21,380 bases of DNA from Prevotella sp. UBA4341 (GCA_002393705.1 DGTH01000062.1:1-21380); one strand, 5' to 3'; counted from the stretch's first letter, positions 1-8,552 are shown. Numbers and translations: made by a program. The notes: generated from the sequence alone by a model not told the origin.

Positions 1-179
1 TGTTCGTCACCACGGCGGGCCAAGTTGGCTGTCTCAAGCAGTTTGTCGGTCACTCCGCCTAAGGCACTGACCACGACAATGACCTGCGTGCTGAGGGCTT
101 CCTGCTCGACAATCTTCTTCAGGCTTAGAATGCTCTCAACGCTGCCGACGGACGTGCCGCCAAATTTCATTACTTTCAT
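1..179 (-). CDS. thrA: Bifunctional aspartokinase / homoserine dehydrogenase, N-terminal fragment
   Basis: Only the first 59 codons are in the window; the gene continues past the left edge. The product begins MKVMKFGGTSVGSVESI, the nucleotide-binding start (KFGGTSV) of aspartokinases. A stretch of the form VIVVVSALGGVTDKLLE follows, also typical of the amino acid kinase fold. Aspartokinase phosphorylates L-aspartate as the first step toward lysine, threonine and methionine. In Bacteroidales this N-terminus usually belongs to a ThrA-type fusion with homoserine dehydrogenase, but the fused domain is outside the window, so a stand-alone aspartokinase (lysC) cannot be excluded. The start is ATG at 179; an in-frame ATG three codons on is possible. 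It lies 31 bp downstream of maeB on the same strand with no terminator visible between, so the two are probably co-transcribed. Confidence 0.85.
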   Translation of the reverse strand, partial: MKVMKFGGTSVGSVESILSLKKIVEQEALSTQVIVVVSALGGVTDKLLETANLARRGDE

Positions 180-210
180 GATGGTATCTTGTAAGAGGAA
201 GTGTATTGAG

Positions 211-2514
211 TTAGTCTATGGGGTCGGCCAGGTTCTTCTTTACCTTGTCAACGTAAGCATCGATACTGGCCACAGCCACGATGTTGACCACGTCGCGCAC
301 GGAGGCTCCGAAGTCGATGAAGTGTATGGGCTTGTTCAGGCCCATCTGTATGGGGCCAATGATTTCCACGTCAGCATTAAGCATCTGCAGCATCTTGTAG
401 CTGGAGCGCGCCGAGGTCAGGTTGGGGAACACCAGTGTGTTGACGTCGAGCCCTTTCAGCCGGGTGAAGGGGTACTGCTCGTCACGCAGTTCACGGTCGA
501 GCGCGAAGCCCAACTGCATTTCGCCGTCGATGAGCAGTTCGGGGTAGTGCTGCTGCATATACTCCACGGCGTGCTTTACCTTCTGGGCACCATCACTCTG
601 CGAAGAGCCAAAGTTAGAGTGGCTGATCATGGAGATAACGGGCTTTTCGTTAAAGAAACGAACCGACTTGGCGGCCATCTTGGCCACGTCGATGAGCGTC
701 TCGGTATCGGGATTCTCGTTGACCAAGGTGTCAGCTATGTAGAGCGTGCCACGTGCGGAGTTAATAATGTGCATGGCACCGAAATGCTTGTACTGCGGAC
801 GTATGCCAATAACTTCCTTGACCACCTTGACGGTATTGGAGTACTTGGTATAAAGACCTGTCAGGAAGGCATCGGCCTCGCCCGTCTCGACCATCATCAT
901 GCCGAAGTAGTTACGCTCGAACATCTTGTCGTTAGCTTCCTGGAAGGTGTAGCCTTCGCGCTGACGCTTCTCGGTCAGGATGCGAGCATAGCGCTCACGA
1001 CGTTCCTGCTCGCTGGGGTGACGCAGGTTGACAATCTCAATACCTTCCAGGCTCAGGTCGAGCTTCTTGGCTAGTTTGGCAAGCACCTCGTCGTTGCCCA
1101 ACAGAATGGGCTGACAAATGCCTTCGGCCTTAGCCTGAACGGCAGCTTTCAGCATGGTGGGGTGGACGGCCTCAGCGAAGACCACTCGCTGAGGGTGGGC
1201 AGCGGCCGTTGAATAGAGTTTCTGCGTGAGCTTGGTTTCCTGACCCAGCAGCACACTAAGCGACCGCTTGTAAGCATCCCAGTCCTCAATGTTCTTGCGG
1301 GCTACGCCACTCTCGATGGCAGCCTTGGCCACAGCGGCACTAACCTCGCTGATAAGACGCGGGTCAACAGGTTTCGGTATAAAGTAGTCGCGCCCGAAGT
1401 GCAGGTTGTTGACCTTATAGACGTCGTTCACCACATCGGGTACTGCCAACTTGGCCAGGTCGGCAATGGCGTGAACAGCGGCCAGCTTCATCTCCTCGTT
1501 GATGGCAGTGGCGTGCACGTCGAGCGCACCACGAAAGATGTAAGGGAAGCCTATGACGTTGTTAATCTGGTTGGGATAGTCGGTTCTGCCCGTTGACATG
1601 AGCACGTCGGGACGTGCATCCATGGCATCTTCGTAGCTGATTTCCGGCACGGGGTTGGCCAAGGCAAAGATGATGGGGTCCTGAGCCATGGAGCGTACCA
1701 TGTCCTTCGTGAGGACGTTGCCTTTTGAAAGACCCACAAAGACATCGGCACCGTCAACGGCCTCTGCCAGCGTGTGAATGTCGGTGCGCAGCGTGGCGAA
1801 GAAGCGCTTCTGCTCATTGAGGTCCTGACGGTCCTGGCTGATGACACCCTTCGAGTCAAGCATGACGATGTTCTCCTTCTGCGCACCCAAAGCCATATAT
1901 AGTTTGGTGCACGAAATAGCAGCAGCACCGGCACCGTTGACGACGATGCGTACCTTCTTGATGTCCTTGCCAATAACCTCGAGGGCATTCTTCAGTCCGG
2001 CAGCCGAAATGATGGCCGTGCCGTGCTGGTCGTCGTGCATGACGGGTATGTCGAGTGTACGCTTCAGGCGCTCCTCAATGTAGAAACACTCAGGAGCCTT
2101 GATGTCCTCAAGATTGATGCCACCAAAGGTTGAAGCAATGCGCTCTACGGCCTCGCAGAACTTCTCGGGGTCCTTCTCATTGACCTCAATGTCGAACACG
2201 TCGATGCCACCATAAATTTTAAACAGCAGGCCCTTTCCCTCCATAACGGGCTTGCCGCTGATGGCACCTATGTCGCCCAAGCCAAGCACGGCTGTTCCGT
2301 TGGAAATGACTGCAACGAGGTTGCCCTTATCAGTATAGCGATAAGCCTCGTCGGGGTTATCCTGAATCTCAAGACAGGGGAATGCCACTCCGGGCGAATA
2401 AGCCAGGCTCAGGTCGGTCTGTGTGCGATAAGCTTTTGTCGGCTTTACTTCAATCTTACCAGGGCGTCCCTGCTCGTGATAGGCCAATGCGGCCTCTTTA
2501 GAAATCTTTACCAT
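211..2514 (-). CDS. maeB: NADP-dependent malic enzyme with phosphotransacetylase-like C-terminal domain
   Basis: The 767-residue product matches the MaeB-type malic enzyme, which decarboxylates malate to pyruvate with reduction of NADP+. The N-terminal malic domain (about residues 1-160) shows [15 protein letters not shown] and [10 protein letters not shown]. The Rossmann-type NAD(P)-binding domain (about 165-405) carries [12 protein letters not shown]. From about residue 425 the protein becomes a phosphate acetyl/butyryl-transferase-like domain, which in known MaeB proteins is regulatory (acetyl-CoA sensing) rather than catalytic. Length and domain order are normal for the family. The start ATG at 2514 follows a short leader from a Bacteroidota-type promoter (2561-2589). 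thrA follows 31 bp downstream, and a TetR-type regulator is transcribed divergently. Cytoplasmic. The call is secure; cofactor preference is inferred from family. Confidence 0.95.
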   Translation of the reverse strand: MVKISKEAALAYHEQGRPGKIEVKPTKAYRTQTDLSLAYSPGVAFPCLEIQDNPDEAYRYTDKGNLVAVISNGTAVLGLGDIGAISGKPVMEGKGLLFKIYGGIDVFDIEVNEKDPEKFCEAVERIASTFGGINLEDIKAPECFYIEERLKRTLDIPVMHDDQHGTAIISAAGLKNALEVIGKDIKKVRIVVNGAGAAAISCTKLYMALGAQKENIVMLDSKGVISQDRQDLNEQKRFFATLRTDIHTLAEAVDGADVFVGLSKGNVLTKDMVRSMAQDPIIFALANPVPEISYEDAMDARPDVLMSTGRTDYPNQINNVIGFPYIFRGALDVHATAINEEMKLAAVHAIADLAKLAVPDVVNDVYKVNNLHFGRDYFIPKPVDPRLISEVSAAVAKAAIESGVARKNIEDWDAYKRSLSVLLGQETKLTQKLYSTAAAHPQRVVFAEAVHPTMLKAAVQAKAEGICQPILLGNDEVLAKLAKKLDLSLEGIEIVNLRHPSEQERRERYARILTEKRQREGYTFQEANDKMFERNYFGMMMVETGEADAFLTGLYTKYSNTVKVVKEVIGIRPQYKHFGAMHIINSARGTLYIADTLVNENPDTETLIDVAKMAAKSVRFFNEKPVISMISHSNFGSSQSDGAQKVKHAVEYMQQHYPELLIDGEMQLGFALDRELRDEQYPFTRLKGLDVNTLVFPNLTSARSSYKMLQMLNADVEIIGPIQMGLNKPIHFIDFGASVRDVVNIVAVASIDAYVDKVKKNLADPID

Positions 2515-2560
2515 GTTGTTATCTCTTTAGTTTTTAATGCTCTTTTTACGTTTCAAGGTG

Positions 2561-2589
2561 CAAAAATACTAAAAAAATAGCAAGTACAA
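2561..2589 (-). promoter_or_regulatory. maeB promoter
   Basis: Read on the minus strand, TATTTTTG (complement of 2561-2568) matches the Bacteroidota -7 element TAnnTTTG. A TTG (complement of 2587-2589) lies 18 nt upstream, where the -33 TTTG element is expected. The predicted transcript would have a leader of about 40 nt before the maeB ATG. Confidence 0.6.
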
Positions 2590-2612
2590 GGCCTGTTTAG
2601 GAATATTTTTTT

Positions 2613-2620
2613 TAATTTTG
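2613..2620 (+). promoter_or_regulatory. -7 promoter element of the TetR-type regulator gene
   Basis: TAATTTTG at 2613-2620 is an exact TAnnTTTG element 18 nt before the ATG at 2639. No good TTTG is seen at the -33 position (nearest is CCTG/TTTA near 2592-2598). Its TTG at 2618 is also in frame with the gene, but is better read as promoter than as a start codon. Confidence 0.55.
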
Positions 2621-2638
2621 CCCCAAATTAGTGACGAA

Positions 2639-3262
2639 ATGACGGAATTAAAGAATCTCACAGGCTACAAGCTCTCTCTGCAAGACCGTATTACGGAGCA
2701 GGCATGCCAACTCTTCACCACCCATGGTATCAAGGCTGTCACCATGGACGATGTAGCTCGCCAGCTGGCCATATCGAAACGTACGCTCTACGAAATATTC
2801 GGTACGAAGGAGGCATTGCTCTTAGCCATCATCGTGGATTATCGGAAGAAGCATGGTGAGCTGCTACGGGAGAAACTCTCGGGCTGTAGTGACGTCATGG
2901 ATATACTGCTTGTGGTCTATCGTGACAAGATTGAGGAGTTCCGACACGTCAACCCGCTCTTCTATAGCGAGCTGTCACATTATCCGCAGGTGCTGCAAGG
3001 CCTCCAGTCTGACCGTGAGGAGCAGCGTCGCCAGTTTCTGAAGTTCATGGAGCGGGGCATCAGCGAGGGTTACTTCCGTCAGGACATCAACTACACGCTC
3101 GTTGAGCAATTGTTCAACGAGCTGGGGCGTTACCTCATGAAGTCAGAGCTTTACCGCCACCATGACATCGAGGACTTGTTCCGAAACATAATCTTTGTCA
3201 CCCTTCGCGGCTTGTGTACGACAAAGGGTGTGCAGCGGCTCGACCAGTTCTTAACAGCCTGA
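2639..3262 (+). CDS. TetR/AcrR-family transcriptional regulator
   Basis: The 207-residue product has an N-terminal TetR helix-turn-helix: QACQLFTTHGIKAVTMDDVA followed by AISKRTLYEIFGTKEALLL, the recognition helix region in which family members commonly have K-x-x-L-Y-x-x-F. The C-terminal ligand-binding part is divergent, so no effector can be named. ATG 2639 is preferred over the in-frame TTG at 2618 because that TTG lies within an exact TAnnTTTG promoter element. The gene shares a 124-bp divergent intergenic region with maeB; autoregulation or control of maeB is possible by position but no operator palindrome was recognised. It converges on ribE with only 4 bp between stop codons. Family call is firm, role unknown. 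Confidence 0.88.
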   Translation: MTELKNLTGYKLSLQDRITEQACQLFTTHGIKAVTMDDVARQLAISKRTLYEIFGTKEALLLAIIVDYRKKHGELLREKLSGCSDVMDILLVVYRDKIEEFRHVNPLFYSELSHYPQVLQGLQSDREEQRRQFLKFMERGISEGYFRQDINYTLVEQLFNELGRYLMKSELYRHHDIEDLFRNIIFVTLRGLCTTKGVQRLDQFLTA

Positions 3263-3266
3263 AGAG

Positions 3267-3866
3267 TTACAGCTGCTGCAACCGAGCGATGTACTTGCCC
3301 AAAATGTCAAACTCCAGGTTGACAACGCTTCCTACGTGTATGTCACAGAAGTTGGTATGCTCAAGGGTATAGGGGATAATGGCCACCTGGAACGTGTGGT
3401 CAGTAGGGTTACAGACGGTCAGCGAAACACCATTGACGGTGACCGAACCCTTATCTACCGTAAAGTAACCCCGTCGGGCCATTTCGCGGTCAAGTTCATA
3501 ACTGAAAGTGAAGTACTTACTGCCGTCTGCATCGTCGATAGCCGTGCAGCGTGCAGTCTGGTCAACGTGTCCCTGAACGATGTGGCCATCCAAGCGGCCG
3601 TTCAACAGCATGGAACGTTCAATGTTGACCTTATCGCCCACCTGGAGCAGTCCGAGGTTTGAACGGTCCAGCGTCTCCTTCATGGCCGTTACGGTATAGC
3701 AGCCGTCGCTGATGCTGACAACGGTGAGACAGACTCCATTATGGGCTACGCTCTGGTCTATCTTCAGTTCGCCGACAAAGGAGCAACTCAGTGTGAAGTC
3801 GATATTCTCACGGTCCTTACGGATGGCCGTGACGGTGGCAAATTCTTCAATGATTCCGGAAAACAT
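3267..3866 (-). CDS. ribE: Riboflavin synthase, alpha chain
   Basis: The 199-residue product catalyses the dismutation of two 6,7-dimethyl-8-ribityllumazines to riboflavin, the last step of riboflavin synthesis. It begins MFSGIIEEFATV, close to the family start MFTGIIE, and shows the two tandem lumazine-binding barrels: the first with NGVCLTVVSI, the second with GHIVQGHVDQTA and VNGVSLTVCNP. Length is typical (about 200). Start ATG 3866. The gene stands apart from other rib genes. Its upstream region holds a structured RNA ending in U8 only 26 nt before the start codon, and no separate strong promoter is visible in those 26 nt, so expression may depend on read-through of that element. It converges on the TetR-type gene with a 4-bp gap. 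Confidence 0.95.
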   Translation of the reverse strand: MFSGIIEEFATVTAIRKDRENIDFTLSCSFVGELKIDQSVAHNGVCLTVVSISDGCYTVTAMKETLDRSNLGLLQVGDKVNIERSMLLNGRLDGHIVQGHVDQTARCTAIDDADGSKYFTFSYELDREMARRGYFTVDKGSVTVNGVSLTVCNPTDHTFQVAIIPYTLEHTNFCDIHVGSVVNLEFDILGKYIARLQQL

Positions 3867-3892
3867 AATATATTAACAATGAACTAAATCCT

Positions 3893-4078
3893 AAAAAAAA
3901 GAGGTCGTACCGGTGATGTGATGAAAACTCCTATTGCTAAGATATGGGTTTTCTCCGCCTTTGTAATCCACCGGCATAAATGCTACCTTTCGGCGTGGCC
4001 CGCCATTAGCAGGAGAAGGGTTCCCGGTTTTCGATTTAATTTGATGAGTATCCCGATCGAACCGATACGACCTTAACT
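3893..4078 (-). ncRNA. Structured RNA of about 185 nt: 6S-like small RNA or ribE cis-regulatory leader
   Basis: Transcription should start near 4078, just downstream of a TTG-N18-TACCTTTG promoter. The 5' end (4073-4061) pairs with 3914-3902 in a 13-bp helix (12 Watson-Crick, one G-U), immediately followed by C and U8 (3900-3893), so the closing helix itself looks like an intrinsic terminator. Nested inside are GAAAAC/GUUUUC (4032-4027 with 3928-3923), UUCUCC/GGAGAA (4017-4012 with 3956-3951), UGCUA/UAGCA (4011-4007 with 3985-3981) and GGCG/CGCC (4004-4001 with 3995-3992). Large unpaired segments lie on both sides between the closing and inner helices, recalling the central bubble of 6S RNA. 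I do not see FMN, TPP or cobalamin riboswitch consensus sequences. Position directly upstream of ribE allows a cis role. Identity is not established. Confidence 0.7.
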
Positions 4079-4083
4079 GAGTG

Positions 4084-4112
4084 CAAAGGTAATGAAAAAA
4101 CCGCACATCCAA
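4084..4112 (-). promoter_or_regulatory. Promoter of the structured RNA upstream of ribE
   Basis: On the minus strand TACCTTTG (complement of 4084-4091) matches TAnnTTTG, with TTG (complement of 4110-4112) 18 nt upstream. The predicted start point is about 5-7 nt beyond the -7 element, just before the closing helix of the RNA begins at 4073. Confidence 0.7.
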
Positions 4113-4122
4113 GTCTTTGCGG
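4095..4122 (-). terminator. Intrinsic terminator of the membrane sensor gene
   Basis: On the minus strand CCGCA (4122-4118) and TGCGG (4105-4101) form a 5-bp stem with a 12-nt loop, directly followed by T6 (4100-4095). It lies about 30 nt after the sensor stop codon and overlaps the promoter of the next transcription unit, so the two units are tightly insulated. Confidence 0.6.
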
Positions 4123-4150
4123 CGTATTTTCTTCGCCGTCTTGTCATTTT

Positions 4151-7100
4151 TTAACTTTCTGCCTTCTGCAATTGCTCCCAATAGGCAATAGGCGAGAGCC
4201 CCGTCTTCTGCTTGAAGGCACGGTTGAAAAAGATCGGGTCGCTAAAACCAACCTTGTTGGCAATGTCCGAAAGCGTCAGCTCGTCCCGAGTCTGGCGAAC
4301 GAGCTCAATGGCCTTCTTCAGCCGGAAGTCAGTGACAAAGTCCTTGGGTGATAGCCCCGTCAGTGACTCCAGTTCGTTGTAGTATGCAGCGCGCCCTAAG
4401 GCCGACTGGGCTATCATGTCGTCATAACGCAGGTTGGTGTCGGTATAGTGCTTCTCCAGCCAGTCTATCTGGCGCTTCATGAACTCGTATTTCTCCTGCT
4501 GGTCGAAGGCTACATCACGCTGGCCTACACGGAGCACATGCTTTACCCTTTCCTTCTTCCTGCGTTTCTGATAGACAAAGATGAAGACCAGCAGGCCAAG
4601 GGCCAGCAGTACCACGTAAATCCAGACTGCCGTAGAAGACAGGAGCCAGTAAGGCGGCACTTTGACGCTAATGGTGCGAATGTCGTAATGGTCACCGTCC
4701 GACTCTAAGAGAAACGCCTTTACCTTAAACTCGTAGGTTCCTGCCGGCAGTCCGGCGTAGGTGGCAGTGCGCGACTTGTCGGCATTGTGCCATTCGGTGT
4801 CGTAGCCCTCCAGCATATATTGATAATGTACGCGATGCTGCAGCTGGTGGTTCAGCGAGGCGAAGCGGAAGGTGAAGGTGCTGCCGTGGGCGGGCAACTC
4901 CACGAAGCTGCTGTCGGGTACGTAGTACGTGTATTCATCGTTCAGGCGCGGACTCATAGTGACATTGTCTATCAGGAAGTCCGTAATGCGCAGCTTCAGC
5001 TGCGAGCCACGGGCAGCTGTTATCTTCTGGTGATCGACGATGTAGTATCCGTCAACGGTGCCGAAGAGCACGTTGTTATTGGGCATGGCAAAGGCTCCGC
5101 ACTCCGAGCAGATGGTGTTATCGACGCCATCCTGCAGGGTGAACGAGCTGAAGATGCGCGTAGCAGTATTGAACGAGCAGAGGTTGTGGTCGGTAGCCAG
5201 CCAGATGTGTCCGTCCTTGTTGAAAGTAATGCTCTTTATCTCCTCCGAAGGCAGTCCGTCGCGGGTTGTAAAGGTTTCAAACATCCAGTTGCCGTCGTCA
5301 TCCTTGCCCACGGCGTGGCTCAGTCCGCCGCCATTGGTGCCTATCCACATGGAGTTGTCGGGCGCACAAGCCATGCAGACGATGTCGTCGCTTTCCATGT
5401 TGTAGTCAGCATGTTCACTGTTCTCAACGATGGTCACGGTGGGTTCCTTTCCTTTCTTCATCGACATGATGAGCAGTCCGTCGGTGGTGCCCACCCAGAC
5501 GTTGTCCTGCTTATCCAAGGCGATGTTCCTGATCTTCATGTACGTGTCCTTGGGGTATTGGCTAATGCCGTTCTGCGGGTTCAGCACGCGGTAACCGCCT
5601 TTTCCGTTGGGCATGAGGATGTTGATGCCGCCGCCGTAGGTGCCTATCCAGATGTTGCCCTGCCGGTCCTCGACGGTGTTGTAGGCGTTGTCGTCGTTCA
5701 GGCTGTTGGGGTTACCCTCTTCATGATGGAAGAAGGTCATCTGGTACGCATTGCCGGCGGGTGTCAGCTTGATGACGCCGTTGCCCTTGCAGCTCAGCCA
5801 GTAGTTGCCCTTCCGGTCCTTGTTGATGCCGTAGATGCGGCCCAGCTGGTTACCCTTGCCGTCGCCGTGCAGGTCGGTCCGGCTACCGTCGGCGCTGAAG
5901 ATGGCCAGCGTGTTAGCCTTGTTGCCTATGAGGAGTTTCTTGCGTTCTTTGTCGTAGTAGATGGCACGTATCTCGTTGCTGAAGCCCGTCTCGTTGTCGA
6001 AGAGCTTCTTGCGCACAATCGTATTCTTCAATATTTCGAGTTTCTCCAGTCCTCGCCGGCTGGTGCTTTCCCAGATGATGCCGTCAGTCATGGGCTGGAA
6101 GGCATATACGGTGTTCGAGAGGTTCCAGGGGTTCGACGGGTCGTTGTGGAAGAACTCCATCTGGTCCGTCTCGCGGTTGTAGTAGCCGAAGCCTCCGTGG
6201 TTCATGCTGACCCATACGGTGTTGTTCACCTCCTTGATGACGGCGCCCCTCACGTCGTACTGGGGCACGAGCACCTGCTGCTGGAAGCTCTTGATGTTGC
6301 CCGTCTTGGGGTTCAGGCGCGAAATGCCCTGTACGTCCTGCGAGAACCAGATGAGTCCCTGGCTGTCGGCAAAGATGGACGATATGGGAATCTGCAGCTC
6401 GGCAATGACCTCGGGCTCCTGACCGGGCTTGTAGCAGATAATCTTTCCTGACCGCGTGCCCATGTAGATGCCGTATCCGTCGGAGTGTACGCAGCGAATG
6501 ATCTCGTCCTCTACGAAACCATGCTGTTCCAGCTCATTCTTCGAGCGCGATATCTGGTGCAGTCCTCGGGTCGTGGCAGCCCAGAGCGAGCCTTTGTAGC
6601 CTTCCACGACGAATTTGGGCTTCAGGTCGCCAGTCTTGATGAGCTGTGTCTGCACCTTGTTGTTCTCCAAGCGCATCTTGTAGATACCCACGCCCTCGAT
6701 GATGGCATAGACCCAGCCGTCCTGGCTGACGTAGAGCCGGTGGCGCGTCTTGAAGTTCTGGTAGCCGCTGATGTGCTGCAGCGGGTTGATGATGGTGTCC
6801 GTGGGGCGGTTCAGCACAAAGATTCGTCCGTCGTACATGCGCAGCCAGATGTTCTGGCTGTGGTCTATATACATATCTAATATACGGTTGTGCAGCAGGG
6901 GTATGCCGCTGGCGTTGCCCGTAGCGTAGTTGAAGAAGCTGAAGCCGTCGAAGCGCGACAGTCCGTTCCAGGAGCCCACCCAGACGTAGCCGTAGTCATC
7001 GACCACAATGTCGGCAATGGTGTTGCTGGCCAGTCCCTCGTCGGTAGAGTAGTGGGAGAGTGCTGCCTGCATCTGCTGGCCTTTGGCCTGCAAGCAACCC

Positions 7101-7153
7101 ATCAGTACGGCGATGGTCAGTAGTAGTTTTTCAAGACGGTTTTTTAGCTTCAT
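4151..7153 (-). CDS. Membrane sensor: two-component-type propellers, Y_Y_Y domain, TM helix and AraC DNA-binding domain, without kinase
   Basis: The 1000-residue product has a signal peptide (about residues 1-25), then about 14 Reg_prop-type blades with the W-[IVL]-G/A-T-x-x-G-L pattern (examples WVGSWNGLSRFDG, WIGTYGGGINIL, WVGTTDGLLIMS), enough for two seven-bladed propellers. A Y_Y_Y domain (about 735-830, including YQYMLEGYDTEWHNAD) and one transmembrane helix (about 840-861) follow. Only some 35 residues later comes an AraC-type helix-turn-helix domain (about 895-992, with LTLSDIANKVGFSDPIFFNRAFK). Classical Bacteroides hybrid two-component sensors have a histidine kinase and receiver between membrane and AraC domain; neither is present and there is no room for them. 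It is therefore a one-component membrane regulator by architecture. Ligand unknown: no polysaccharide-utilisation genes adjoin it. A promoter (7182-7212) and a terminator (4095-4122) flank it. Confidence 0.9.
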   Translation of the reverse strand: MKLKNRLEKLLLTIAVLMGCLQAKGQQMQAALSHYSTDEGLASNTIADIVVDDYGYVWVGSWNGLSRFDGFSFFNYATGNASGIPLLHNRILDMYIDHSQNIWLRMYDGRIFVLNRPTDTIINPLQHISGYQNFKTRHRLYVSQDGWVYAIIEGVGIYKMRLENNKVQTQLIKTGDLKPKFVVEGYKGSLWAATTRGLHQISRSKNELEQHGFVEDEIIRCVHSDGYGIYMGTRSGKIICYKPGQEPEVIAELQIPISSIFADSQGLIWFSQDVQGISRLNPKTGNIKSFQQQVLVPQYDVRGAVIKEVNNTVWVSMNHGGFGYYNRETDQMEFFHNDPSNPWNLSNTVYAFQPMTDGIIWESTSRRGLEKLEILKNTIVRKKLFDNETGFSNEIRAIYYDKERKKLLIGNKANTLAIFSADGSRTDLHGDGKGNQLGRIYGINKDRKGNYWLSCKGNGVIKLTPAGNAYQMTFFHHEEGNPNSLNDDNAYNTVEDRQGNIWIGTYGGGINILMPNGKGGYRVLNPQNGISQYPKDTYMKIRNIALDKQDNVWVGTTDGLLIMSMKKGKEPTVTIVENSEHADYNMESDDIVCMACAPDNSMWIGTNGGGLSHAVGKDDDGNWMFETFTTRDGLPSEEIKSITFNKDGHIWLATDHNLCSFNTATRIFSSFTLQDGVDNTICSECGAFAMPNNNVLFGTVDGYYIVDHQKITAARGSQLKLRITDFLIDNVTMSPRLNDEYTYYVPDSSFVELPAHGSTFTFRFASLNHQLQHRVHYQYMLEGYDTEWHNADKSRTATYAGLPAGTYEFKVKAFLLESDGDHYDIRTISVKVPPYWLLSSTAVWIYVVLLALGLLVFIFVYQKRRKKERVKHVLRVGQRDVAFDQQEKYEFMKRQIDWLEKHYTDTNLRYDDMIAQSALGRAAYYNELESLTGLSPKDFVTDFRLKKAIELVRQTRDELTLSDIANKVGFSDPIFFNRAFKQKTGLSPIAYWEQLQKAES

Positions 7154-7181
7154 AACTATCTGCTCCTATTTAAAAAGCGCC

Positions 7182-7212
7182 GAAAGGTACGAATTATTTT
7201 CGAAATAGAAAA
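7182..7212 (-). promoter_or_regulatory. Promoter of the membrane sensor gene
   Basis: On the minus strand TACCTTTC (7189-7182) differs from TAnnTTTG only at the last base, and TTTT (7212-7209) lies 19 nt upstream at the -33 position. The leader to the ATG at 7153 would be about 22 nt. Confidence 0.45.
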
Positions 7213-7255
7213 GTTTTTCTGAAGAATTGTTACTTTTTCTGCCTTAAAAGACGCA

Positions 7256-7287
7256 AAAACGCCACCTTCAGCACTCCTGAAGGTGGC
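7256..7287 (-). terminator. Intrinsic terminator of the OmpA-family gene
   Basis: A perfect hairpin with 11-bp arms, GCCACCTTCAG and its complement, spans 7261-7287 with a 5-nt loop. On the minus strand it is followed by GTTTTTGCG (T5). It lies about 38 nt after the stop codon of the OmpA-family gene at 7325; on the plus strand no T-run follows. Confidence 0.8.
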
Positions 7288-7324
7288 GAATGTAGCAAAA
7301 AGCGCTGTTTTGCTGACGTTGTGA

Positions 7325-8521
7325 TTACTCAACCGTTGTGTCGAAGAACATAGCCACGCGGTTAAAGTCGTTCTCCTCGGAGAGCTCGCTCGTAGCACCC
7401 ATTCCCTCGGTGGTCAGACGGCTAGAAGCAATCTTGTAACGGTTGATGAGGGCCGTACGTACCGACTCGGCGCGTGCCAGCGAGAGCTTCATGTTGCGCT
7501 CGGGGTCACCTTCGGGCGAAGCGTAACCCTTGATGAGGATCTTGGCCTCGGGGTGGTTGCGCATGTACTTGGCTACCATCTCTACGCTGGCATACTGTGC
7601 AGCGTCGATGGTGCTCTTGCCCTGACCGAAGATGACGATGGGCTGCAGGAGGTTCTTCTTTACGACGACGGTCGGTGTGGGCATCGGGCGCTCCTCGCAA
7701 GCCTTCAGCTTAGCCTGCAGGTCTTCCACCTGTGCCTCCAGACCGGCTATGGTGCGGCTGTTCTCGTTCAGGCGTCCGTCCTTGAGCTCGTTGTCGGCGC
7801 GCAGCTCGTTGATGCGGGCGTTCAGCATGTTGATTTCACCTAGGTCGCGCAGTGCCTCAACGGTGTAGTTGTGAGTGCCGTTGCTGTTGCCGAACTTGTA
7901 GATGAGCCCCACGTTAGCCTGCAGCCAAGCCGTACGCTTGTCCATCTTGAATCGGTTGTTGGTGCTCTGCGAACCTTCATAACCCTCCAAGGGGAAGTAG
8001 ATGGCCGGCTCAATGTAGAGCTGCCAAGCCTTCTGCTCACCCAGGTTGAAGGCGAAGTCGAGACCCACCTTGCTGGTAAAGCGGTTCACCTTGGTGCCCT
8101 TACCGAAGGCGTGCAGCCAGCCCAGACCGCCCACAGCGCTCAACTCGAAGTTGCGGGGCTCGCCAGGATAGCCGGCAAAGAGGTTGCTCAGGTTGAACGT
8201 GCCGAGCAGGTCAAGGTTCGTAGCGTTGATGAAGGTCTTGCTGTTCCATGACGACTTGTCGTTAGCCTTGAAGTAGGCGTTGCCCTCTAAGGCCAGACCA
8301 AATACTGTGGTCAGGTTCTTACCCAAGCGCAGGCCCAAGTTGGGGGCTATTCCCTTGAACTTGAAGGCGTTGTCGCCGTTGAAGGTGTTGGTGAAGTCAA
8401 CGCCGGCGTTGATACCGAGGTACCAGTTGTCTTCAAACTTGTTGGCAGTTACTGCCGTTTTCTGTGCACTAACTGACGTGGCCAGCAGGGCAGCAGCAAA
8501 AATCATTACAATCTTTTTCAT
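7325..8521 (-). CDS. OmpA-family outer membrane protein
   Basis: The 398-residue product has a signal peptide (about residues 1-19, ending SVSA before Q). An N-terminal eight-stranded-barrel-like part (about 25-215) includes NWYLGINAGVDFTNTF and WLQANVGLIYKFG. A coiled-coil linker (about 228-275, INELRADNELKDGRLNEN region) and a Pro-rich hinge follow. The C-terminal OmpA peptidoglycan-binding domain (about 290-395) contains ILIKGYASPEGDPERNMKLS and LARAESVRTALI. This layout is that of the abundant Bacteroidales OmpA proteins that tie the outer membrane to peptidoglycan. A purine-rich stretch precedes ATG 8521. No TAnnTTTG element was seen in the 31-bp gap to the upstream lipoprotein gene, so co-transcription with it is likely. 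A strong terminator follows (7256-7287). Confidence 0.93.
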   Translation of the reverse strand: MKKIVMIFAAALLATSVSAQKTAVTANKFEDNWYLGINAGVDFTNTFNGDNAFKFKGIAPNLGLRLGKNLTTVFGLALEGNAYFKANDKSSWNSKTFINATNLDLLGTFNLSNLFAGYPGEPRNFELSAVGGLGWLHAFGKGTKVNRFTSKVGLDFAFNLGEQKAWQLYIEPAIYFPLEGYEGSQSTNNRFKMDKRTAWLQANVGLIYKFGNSNGTHNYTVEALRDLGEINMLNARINELRADNELKDGRLNENSRTIAGLEAQVEDLQAKLKACEERPMPTPTVVVKKNLLQPIVIFGQGKSTIDAAQYASVEMVAKYMRNHPEAKILIKGYASPEGDPERNMKLSLARAESVRTALINRYKIASSRLTTEGMGATSELSEENDFNRVAMFFDTTVE

Positions 8522-8552
8522 ACTTTCTCTCTTTTTTGTTACGTTTATAAAA

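Noticed and set aside
25..1074. 349-codon plus-strand open frame antisense to maeB
   Set aside because: It lies opposite maeB, whose product has clear family motifs throughout; the antisense translation shows no family signature and is explained by GC-rich codon use.
3893..4078. FMN, TPP or cobalamin riboswitch upstream of ribE
   Set aside because: None of the conserved consensus segments of these classes was found in the minus-strand sequence; only the helical architecture is supported.
3891..4181. 96-codon minus-strand open frame across the ribE upstream region
   Set aside because: It overlaps the structured RNA and its promoter and terminator; the translation has no recognisable feature.
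4787..6451. 554-codon plus-strand open frame antisense to the membrane sensor
   Set aside because: It is a shadow of the propeller-coding region, with a biased Val/Ala/Leu/His composition and no motif; the sense protein has regular propeller blades.
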